NCBI GenBank assembly: GCA_038503075.1
Contig: JBCAML010000004.1
Coordinates: forward strand, 1,757,149-1,821,148
DNA: 64,000 nt
Direction of reading: 5' to 3'
Source of the DNA: Gyromitra esculenta
Lineage: Eukaryota; Ascomycota; Pezizomycetes; Pezizales; Discinaceae
Position 1 is the first letter of the stretch, and the number at the start of each line of letters is the position of its first letter. The translations under genes and the position numbers were made by a program. The notes under the pieces are model-generated. The model saw only the letters and a list, made by a program, of their open reading frames with translations. It made no database searches and was not told the origin of the DNA. Of this stretch, positions 55,628 to 64,000 are shown in pieces.

Positions 55628-56728
55628 GGTTTTTACCGTGATATCTGTTGGAATGCCTGGTTGCTACAACCCAACCTAAGGGAGCTTAGAGGGGGGATTC
55701 GTGGGGATATTTATAGCAACCTTCTGGGGGGATATGGCAACGGCAGCCCTAGTTCTGGGTTACTCTCACCACATGTTATCTCGGAAAGCCTGTGGCACTA
55801 AATTCATCCGTATTATTGCACGTGCATATGCTCTCCACGGCGAGAAATGTGTCATCGACGCCAAGATAGGGATTTTGGTTCCCCCGAAAAGCAATTGATG
55901 TTTAGCATCTAGCTAATGGGGCAATAGTTAGATGCCAAGAAAATTGGTAGTTACATTTAACTAGAGTACATCGAGTTGTTTGAAACAGTTTACTGAGTTT
56001 GAAATATCATCAGATGTGGTAGGAACGGTCAAGGGCGCGTGTTGGTCTCCACTCTTTGGGGACCAATCCGTTGTATAGGGGGGAAGAACAAATAATACCC
56101 ATAGTGCCAGAATTAATGTAAATCATGTGATGAGTTTGGCCAACCCTTTGCCTGCTAGTCAGCCCGTGACTTAGATGAACTCTAGCGACATAAGTAAAAG
56201 AACAGTACAAGTGTATGGGGTATAAAGTTGGGACGGTCGGGATTTTCAGCCACCCCTCATACGTTTATACAATACAAGACAATAATAAAAAACCCCTAAT
56301 AATAACCCGCAATAAACCACACAAATAGCAAACTTGATAAATTTATAATAGAGATTTAAGTATCCACGATATACGTATGCTGGTCTATAGCTTCAACTGA
56401 TTATCCCTGGCAGTAGTACATACAAACATCTAATTCGCCGAAAGGAGATACAGAATTTGCCCCTAAAATTCACTCTCTCACATTCCCGTTTTACTTCTCA
56501 TCAAAATCTTTCATGATCTCCGGATCCCTAGATTAACAAATAAATGAAAAGTCATCGTAATTTCACTCCGTCAAATTTTTCTTTAGCCAATTAAAGTCAT
56601 TAACGAAAAGATTGAACACAACAAATCAGCCTCCCCAAAAGCAGAAAGTAAAGAAAAATTCATGCAGCATCGATGAAATAGATCGTAATAACAATTGCGC
56701 AAAACGAGAATTAATAAGATTAACGGCT
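55628..56728. other. Intergenic, no gene seen
   Basis: About 1.1 kb between the epoxide hydrolase start and the pinin stop. AT-rich from 56200 onward. No family recognised in the short frames. Confidence 0.5.
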
Positions 56729-57977
56729 TTAGTAGATCACCGTGTCCTCCCCAGCTTCTACAATATCCCCCACGTCTTCAATATCAGATGGTCTCCTTAC
56801 ATCGCTAGCATCCAGCCCCTCATCGAGGATAGGCGCGGTATCAAGGTTAGTATCGTCACTCTCATGCTTTACCGCCTCAGTAACACCGCGATTATGACTA
56901 TCACCGGCTACTATATCAATACTTTCCTCATGATCAGTGGCTAAGTCGGGCTCGTTAAGGTGGTTAGCCCTCCCATTTAGTTGCTCATCCTCTTCATGTT
57001 CTTGAAATAGTTGAAATTCACGCTGTTCCTGTGCGATCGTTTCTTCTGTTTCTTCTAATTGGAGTTTGATACGTTCCTCTTCAGCAGGCAGTAGTTTCCA
57101 TGGTAGATAGAACTAAAGATTCCATGTTAACGATGATATATCCATCGCCATCTCTCTCCGTCAAACCCCCAGGGTGTCTGGGAAACGTACCAATTTAGGA
57201 AGCGCAGCTGTTGTAAGAATGTTGGCCTGGGCAAGTACGTTGGCATGACGGATATGCATCTATTGGAGAGTTAGCGAGATTGATCCTTTCCTCGTTTCTC
57301 CAAGCAGACATAGCCCCCAACTCGCTACAAAGAAAGTACCTACAGCGCGTTCATCAAATTCTCGCTGCTCCATCCTTCTTTTTAGGCTGAGGTCCTGGTC
57401 CTGCTTCTTCCGGCGCTCGTCGATCTCCTCGGTCTGTTGCTTCAGTCTTTCCTGGGTTTTTGCCTCAGCCTCACGCCTTTTGACAGCGCTAGTACGGGCT
57501 CTAGCTGATGAAGAATCCTGCTGGAATTTGCCAATGGTGCCTAGAAGAGCCCCAAAAAGCCTCTTCCCTCGCTTGCGCTCTTCATCCTTCCCGGCGGCCC
57601 TCCTGGGTGGTCGTCTGCTGAGCCGTGAGCTTTCATCATCTGATTCCGCTTTTATTTCGGCCATCTCCTCCGCCTTCAAATCTGTTCCCAGGTCATGCTG
57701 TAGTTCCCTTCCCTCACTATCTTGGTACTTGTTGCTGTTGCTACTACTGTCGTGGTTAAGACGGGTCCTTTTGGTGGATTCCGGTGAAAGGGAAGATTGT
57801 CTGCGCTTGGCGAGTCTTCCAATAGGAGAGATGCCCACATCCTCCTTCGATGGAACGATGACGGCCGAGGCGATTGTTCTGTTTTAGAGCGCGATAAGTT
57901 TTCCAGGTCCCCAAACAACCGAAATGAGGCACGGAGGTGACGGGAACTTACACTTGTTCTTCCGACATATCGGACAT
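56729..57977 (-). CDS. Pinin/SDK/MemA domain protein (splicing-associated)
   Basis: Exons (minus): 57977-57952, 57878-57344, 57259-57191, 57112-56729; 337 residues. The hallmark RRPPRRAAGKDEERKRGKRLFGALLGTIGKFQQD lies at about 90-125, followed by a charged helix (RREAEAKTQERLKQQTEE), HIRHANVLAQANILTTAALPKLFYLPWKLLPAEEERI (compare LPWKL in pinin) and an acidic, disordered tail. Pinin binds RNPS1 and other exon-junction/ASAP-PSAP factors in animals; fungal members are nuclear and presumed splicing-related. All exon joins are in frame, two of them phase 0. The start shares a 286-bp intergenic region with the SF3b subunit gene at 58264. Confidence 0.9.
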
Positions 57978-58263
57978 CGCACTGTGATGTCGGCGCAGAA
58001 GAGAACGAAGGTGGACCAGCTCAATGGGATGGCACTGGACTCCAATGCTCGGGGTCTTGAGATCGGACCCCTGGGCTAGGCCAGGCCAACATGCAGATCA
58101 TCTAAATATTAGTCATTCAATCTGATAAGACAAGCGAGAGGCTTCCACGGTCTGAGCTCGCCGCCACGGTGCCTAACATTGGACCTCACCTCCAGAGCTC
58201 TTCCTTCAGAGCCCTCATCTCGACCATTTGCTTCTTCTACTCCTCCACGAAACTCTCGCAGCC
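57978..58263. promoter_or_regulatory. Bidirectional promoter, pinin / PHF5A
   Basis: 286 bp between two divergent start codons, too short for two independent large promoters. GC-moderate; no strong TATA on either strand; a palindrome-like TCTGAGCTCGCC occurs at 58152. Confidence 0.5.
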
Positions 58264-58707
58264 ATGTCTCGCCATCATCCGTAGGTTTTCCCCTTTCGTA
58301 TTCCTCAGGGATGTGCTGCTAACGCGCAAGATAGCGATTTAGTAATGTGCCGCAAGCAATCCGGTATTGCCATCGGCCGTCTCTGCGACAAATGCGACGG
58401 TAAATGCCCGGTCTGCGATTCCTACGTTCGCCCGACCACCCTCGTACGGATATGCGACGAGTGCTCGTTCGGAAATTATCAGAACAAGTGTGTTGTGTGT
58501 GGTGGGGAGGGCATCTCGGACGCCTTTTATTGCTTTGAGTGTACGCGTTTGGAGAAGGACCGTGACGGGTGTCCAAAGATTATCAATCTAGGAAGTTCGA
58601 GGACGGATCTATTCTGTAAGCTCCCTTACTATTCTCCGGTGTGATTATATTTGACCATGGCTCTAACAATTACGATAGACCAAAAAAAGAATTTCCGAAA
58701 CCATTGA
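58264..58707 (+). CDS. rds3: PHF5A/Rds3, SF3b complex zinc-finger subunit
   Basis: Exons: 58264-58280, 58335-58615, 58679-58707; 108 residues (human 110). This is the small trefoil-knot zinc protein of the U2 snRNP SF3b complex that, with SF3B1, cradles the branch-point adenosine. The start [16 protein letters not shown] is completed over intron 1. All zinc-site CxxC pairs are visible: CDKC, CPVC, CDEC, CVVC and CFEC. The C-terminal [25 protein letters not shown] joins exons 2 and 3 and closely matches the human protein. It is remarkable that this gene and a pinin-domain gene share one promoter. Confidence 0.97.
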
Positions 58708-59588
58708 CCTCCGTCTTTGGTTACGTGTGTTATCGATCGTTTCGCCACTATATTCGATCCCTATACTCGAATATTTGCATAAACTACCATATATTTACGT
58801 ATAGCGAATAGCTTTCTCTCGGAGTATCTCATAGATATTTAATGGCAAAAGATGTAGTGGGGGGAGGGATTCTGGGGAGAACATTTTATCCTCGTCTGGT
58901 CAGCTTGCATTATGATATGTACTTCAATTTCGGCGCATGGTTACGGGTTTACCAAAAAGTAAGCGATGGGTTAGATGATGGGTATATTTTATACACTTCT
59001 GCAAATTTGTATATATACAGCACCAATTTTCTATCGATACAGAATTCTCCATCTTAGAAGACGTGGGAAAAACACAACTTATTTCGTGCTACGAGCAAAT
59101 TTGTCTATAATGGCGCCCTCCTACCTTCGCAGTGGAGCGAACCCACCAATCTACCAGATACAAAGCAAAAGTAAAATAAACCTCCCTAGCCCACATCAGC
59201 TCCGAACGAAAACGAAAAAAAAAATCCCAAAAGAATGTGAATGATTACAGTTGATGAAACAAAAGAAAGAACGAATCCCAGGCTGTGAGCAAGTAAATAC
59301 ACAAGATTGAAATAAAAAAACGCTTAGAGTAGAGGATAACGACTAAGGAAATATTCCCCAAACCAACAAAAAAACGAGAACCCCTAAACCCAAACCAAGC
59401 AGACAAGCAACAAGATGAAATATCAACACCCTAGATGATTCCCTTTCCTTGAAAAACCTAATTCGCCTCTCTAATAAGGGAAGAAGAAAATAGATCCCAG
59501 CAAATGACAAATGAAAGAACCAAAGAGTGATTCCCGCCAAAATAACAGAAAAAAGGAAAAATTCGCCACCTTGATATCTAGCACCAAA
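58708..59588. other. Spacer between convergent genes
   Basis: About 880 bp with the 3' ends of PHF5A and the Sec7-PH gene; A-rich (59200-59330). Nothing else recognised. Confidence 0.5.
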
Positions 59589-62500
59589 TCACTCTGCGGG
59601 TGAACTATTTGGCTCCAAGGCCACAGAAATCCTCTCGTTGGTCGCTTTCACACCATTCAACGCCGCAATCAATCTCTCCTTCGCACCCGGAACATTCAAG
59701 TCTTCTGGTACATCCGGAAGCTCCTCCTCTTTATTTGTGACTGCAAGGAATTGTCCAGTGTGTGACCCACGCCTACTCGCCGGTAACGTTGCTGGTAGTT
59801 GAGGCAACGTAAGTTCATCGCCTTCCTTTCGGAGATAAGTGGGCTGAACTTGTTGGGAGGCCCTCCGACTAGGGAACGCTTGGCTAGACATCGACTCGCT
59901 ATCCGCCGCCGTGATTGAATCCCCTTCTGTTCCGCCCGATTGGGTGGCTTTGTTTCGTCTTAATCTGTCCTCCGCGGTCATGTTCTGCCATTCCGAACCG
60001 AAAGTGATGACGCTAGCTTTTTTGCCTACAGTTCGAACAAGAACGAACTGTGAGTGACTGCCAAGTATATGTACGCGGAAGCATGACACTATAAAATCCA
60101 ACATACCATGAACCGTGAAGCTTCCAGATCCTCGTGCTAGCCCTTCCATGTCTCCGGGGAATTTTTCTCCTGGTTGGACACCATCTTCGCTCGAGACGTC
60201 CTTTGATTTACCCCGTCTGTGTCCAAGGCCTTGTGTTTCCCTAAGTGTTCGTTGGATGCTCCTTCGGATCTTTGGCCTATTGGATTCTTTATCTCTGCCT
60301 TTGCCTTTTTCCTTCTTCTTGTCATCCTTCTCATCGTCCTTTTCTTTCTCACCCTCTCCGCCAAAGCTAGATATAGATGGCGAGCGATTGCTCCGCCGAG
60401 TGTCAATACTTCCATCATCGTTACCAACCCCAGTCACATCCGTCTTCTGCAGGCCCAAAGATGACACTGATGGTGATCGCGGCACCGTAGACGAGAACGA
60501 TCCCCTGCCGCTGTGGTTAAGGGCCCCCCTTTGAGGAAACTCCCAGGTAGACCCGTTCTTGGTACTTGAAGAATGTGAAATAACGTGGGAAATATCTTCC
60601 CCTATCGACGCAGAAACCTTTGGCGATGAAAATGTTGCTTGTGTGGGAGTCGGTGTATCAGATCCAGCAGATTGAGGTGGTGATCCATATATTGACCCAA
60701 CAGGAGAGTTTTGAGTGCTCATATTGGGAGTGACAATCGCAAGATTCCTTCGTGATTGATCCTTCGTAGACTTCCGCTCTTCATCCATATCTAGAGCTAG
60801 AATATCACGATGGCATCTTAATTTCCACATGTCCATCCTCACCCACTGCAATTTAGCGGCCAAATTTCCCGCAGCCATTACTGCCTGCTCTCTTGTTTTT
60901 GGTTGAATTGGTGTAAGTATGGATAAGTGCCTGGCGTTTCTTAGAAGAGTTTGTAGCTGCCGGTTTTGCGTCGCCAACTTATCCTCCGAATCCGTGATTT
61001 TGTGCTCTATGACTTCGCGCCGGGCGGCCGAAATTTCCGCCGCTAGCTTTGTGTCTATCCCCCCTCTAAGAATTGAGACTTCTCCAGAAGGAGTCTGGAC
61101 AAAGTGGGAACTTGTTGGTGAATCAGTAACCCCATCTACCCTCCTAATTGCCCTAGTTCTTTGTCCCTCGTAATTACCACCAATCACTCCCCTCATTCTA
61201 ATACCAGCTGTCCGAAATGTCGCTGCATAATTTAGTTTCGCCAACCAATCATTCATCTCAGCTTCCGAGTCCGCAATGAAATACTCATTAATAGCTCCGT
61301 TCCGCACAAATGCAAATGCATTTTTATGTTTTTTATAAGTCTTATCTAGCAAAGCAACTGCATCGTCTGTCGAGATTTGTGCATCTGGTTTAAACTGTTC
61401 AAGTGGTGGCTTGAAGATAACCGGTGTTCCAGGATTGTTTTTGTGGTGTTGTTCATATTGTATTATCAAATTTTTGACCCAGCTAACGTTGCGGAAGAAA
61501 TAGAGTTGTGAGCCTGTTAGAATAACACCCCACTCGTGCCAAGGGCTTCTAGTCTTCTTCTTTTTCATCTCCTTCCTCCACAGAACTCCAACTTTAGTAA
61601 CCTTAATCTCCACCACCCCAGGGTCTGCGCCTTCTGGATTTTCCATAGTTGAAGGTGACAAGAACGCATCTGGTCGTGAACGTGCTGACATAATTTGCAA
61701 AACTCCTGAACGGAAGAATGCCCTATGCAGGGACCCCATCTCCAAGCGTGACGCTGTCCCGGTATAACTGTACGGGTCTTCAATTTGAATCACCTCCTTT
61801 AAGCTAGGTCGTAATAACTCAAGCTGGTTATCAATGATCAGAGTGTAAGGATCAACAGGTTCTTTAATGCGTTTTCCATCTTGGTTCCCTCTATTGAAGA
61901 TACCTCGTTTTGGCCTGTGTGGAACAATTTTCTCCCCATTGATGTCGAACTCATCCTCCATCCGGATGAAAGGAGTGTAGGTGATGTTATGATAAAAACA
62001 TTCCAGGATATCGCTTGATATTCCTTCGTTTGAAATGGCTCGGGAAGTATTTTTAACATAGTCCTGTTTTTGCATTTTGTGCTTGTTATTCTTGTTGAAG
62101 AAATCAGTGTGCAGCATAATCAATGAAAATGCAACGTAATAGGCCTGGTCTGGTAATAATTAGAACACACACCATATATATCCTCAGAAACAGCTCCGAC
62201 TTACCAGAATCCTGATATATAAAGGAATTGCACTCGTGGTATCTATCAGCAAATGCTTGGAGAACACGATCGATCTGCTGCGTTTCCGAAGGAAGCTCAA
62301 CCTCCATGAGAAGTTTCCTATCGCCCTATTAGTCTATAAAATCACTTGTTTTCCCAGAATCCCTAGCCTACCTCAGTGCCATATCCATAGGAGTTGATGC
62401 AAACTCAAAAGTCCCCATATAGGCCTTCAGAACAGCCAGATGAAATGCATCCCCATTTCTCGCCAACAAAGATGCCACAACGCTCTTGCTCAGTGCCTCG

Positions 62501-63792
62501 AACAGCTTCGACAGATACATCTGCGGTGTATCTTCATCGTTTCTCTCGGGGATAGTGACTATCTCCTGACTATGAATTAACGACGTCGGCCCCGAGCTAT
62601 ACGGCTGCGGTGATGCATTCCTGCTAATCGGGCCTCCAAACATCGGTTCACTATCCCTTCGGATCCGGCCAAACATGCCACTAAAGCTTTTCCTGCCAAT
62701 ACTTCCACGTCCTTCTGTTCGATCCAGGGATGACATTGTCGAGCTGCGGTCTCGGCGTGTAATACGTGTCGGAGTTAGTGATGTTGGGCTTGAGTGCGCT
62801 GAGCGAGCTGAATTGGTCGAATTTGATCGGAGGATTGGAACTCCTGGGCCTCCAGGTCCTGCCAACCCTAGACCAGATGCCGCAAGCATTTGGGATGAAA
62901 ATTTGTGATCATGGCCATTCTTTGTAGGTGATGGATGGTCACCCATGGACATGGGACGGCCTGGTGGGGTGAGATCTGTGTCTGATGCTGAGGGTCTTGA
63001 TTGTCCATGTTCTACCTTGAGTGGCAAGGGGAAAAGAGATGTCTCCTTCTTCTTCCGGCGAGGTAGCCTAAAGAATGTAGTGGTTGTAGTGGTTGTTTGT
63101 GTGGTAGTAGTTGTAATGTAGTGATCACTAGAGCTCGCAGTTGAACGCGAAGACTCGGACAAGCGGGGCGGAGGAAGTGGTAGAGATGACATCTGGTCAT
63201 CATAAGCCGGTGGTTCGTGCAATGGCGATCCAGCGGGATTGCTTCGAGGTCGGTCTGGCTCATCGAATGTAACCCTGCTCGTCCTCATGCTGGAATTTGC
63301 CCGCGAAGTGTTTTCTCTGCGTCTCGTTTTCGAGAATGAACTTCGCTGCGAAGACCCTTCTGACGAAAGAGCAGCTGGACTAGTCGAGGGCTTATCAGCA
63401 GATGCTCGCCGCCATAAACGCATTGTGCTTGTCCGTTTTGGGGGTCCCGGCGCTTGGAAATCGTCATTCGTAGGAGCTGTCGTGATGATTGAGGGTGTGA
63501 GGGTGAGGGTGTCCGAGGTTGGGATAGGAGGAGGGTTTTGGTCGCGGGCCTTCTGCCCTATTGCTGAGTCGGACGCATGACGAAAACGCATTAAGCTAAA
63601 GCGTGGATTGGGTTTTGTTGCATAGTTTTCCGGAATAGTAGTGACTATCTGCGGCACTTCTGGCTGTGGTGAAGTCGGCCTGCGAGCAATCTGTTCGCTA
63701 GAACGAGCATATGCAAGATTTCTCGTTGTCTCGAGGCTCCGTCGCAGTCGGAGGTCCGTTTCACTGCGTCTACCATTATGCCGCTTGAACAT
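59589..63792 (-). CDS. yel1: Arf guanine-nucleotide exchange factor, Sec7-PH (Yel1/EFA6-like)
   Basis: Exons (minus): 63792-62372, 62317-62205, 62149-59589; 1364 residues. The protein loads Arf GTPases with GTP, in Yel1/EFA6 relatives at the plasma membrane and sites of polarised growth. Residues 1-400 are Ser/Pro/Thr-rich with a poly-Thr run. The Sec7 domain spans about 415-570: ELPSETQQIDRVLQAFADRY with the catalytic Glu finger (PSET), and, across intron 2, AYYVAFSLIMLHTDFFNKNNKHKM. A PH domain follows at about 635-800 (VLWRKEMKKKKTRSPWHEWGVILTGSQLYFF to DWLAKLNYAA), then a coiled coil and a disordered tail. A GTATGT..ACAG segment of 59 nt near 60053-60111 cannot be spliced out in frame and is left in. 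Confidence 0.9.
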
Positions 63793-64000
63793 AATTGAGC
63801 AGTCGCGTAGCTTTCACGTAAAAAAGGAAAGAAGAGAGAAAGCAAGATAGTATGTGTCGAATGGGTGCTTATATTGTAGATTGCTTGCCAGAGAAATGAA
63901 GGTAGGACGCAAAGCAAAAGAGAGTATGGATGGAATGTTAGCTGGTGTTAGGGAAATACAACATGGTTTTTTTTTTTTTCCTCTGAGAAAACGTGTAAAG
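63793..64000. other. Upstream region of the Sec7-PH gene
   Basis: About 200 bp to the window end. A T13 run lies at 63967-63979. Any transcription start or 5' exon beyond 64000 is not visible. Confidence 0.5.

Noticed and set aside
60053..60111. Possible 59-nt intron in the Sec7-PH gene
   Set aside because: Removing it shifts the frame away from the conserved downstream protein; reading through stays open. A 42-nt in-frame alternative is too short to trust.

Overview
The window looks like the chromosome of a filamentous ascomycete fungus. Protein-coding genes lie on both strands and are interrupted by short introns, mostly 50-130 bp, with GT..AG ends and CTAAC/CTGAC-type branch sites. Exons were joined by reading splice sites and phases by eye; every multi-exon model below stays in one frame from start to stop. 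The gene content (FhipA-type FHIP protein, kinesin-14, fungal NOSIP, Utp16, GT34 mannosyltransferase, secreted CrtC/kievitone-hydratase-like protein) fits Pezizomycotina. I cannot name the genus.

Layout: 1-1.2 kb holds the 3' part of a tafazzin gene. 2.5-6 kb holds two convergent genes whose proteins both end in a CaaX prenylation box: an orphan Ser/Thr-rich protein (CIIL) and an AIG1/GIMAP-like coiled-coil GTPase (CVIQ). 7-8.2 kb has a secreted lipocalin-like enzyme. 9.7-11.9 kb is a protein kinase with DVG in place of DFG. 14-17.2 kb is an FHIP endosome/dynein adaptor, 17.6-19.6 kb dihydroxy-acid dehydratase, 20.9-23.7 kb kinesin-14, 24.6-26 kb a NOSIP-like ubiquitin ligase, 27.9-28.7 kb NC2 alpha, 29.8-31.2 kb a Golgi mannosyltransferase, 33-35.6 kb haspin, and 36.1-37.6 kb a nucleoside transporter.

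38.7-39.9 kb is an ankyrin-repeat protein. 40.9-48.2 kb is a repeat-flanked segment: six exon-like 140-160 bp repeat units (types A and B) form two outward-facing arrays, each with its own TATA region, enclosing a ZIP transporter and the HAT1 acetyltransferase. This locus is the least explained part of the window.

49-58.7 kb holds Utp16, a saccharopine-dehydrogenase-like reductase, D-amino-acid oxidase, an epoxide hydrolase, and two splicing-related genes (a pinin-domain protein and the SF3b subunit PHF5A/Rds3) sharing a 286 bp divergent promoter. 59.6-63.8 kb is a Sec7-PH Arf exchange factor. Most recognised genes are conserved housekeeping genes and show no single pathway. Transcription is arranged in several divergent pairs: kinesin/NOSIP, haspin/ENT, ZIP/HAT1, Utp16/SCCPDH and pinin/PHF5A.
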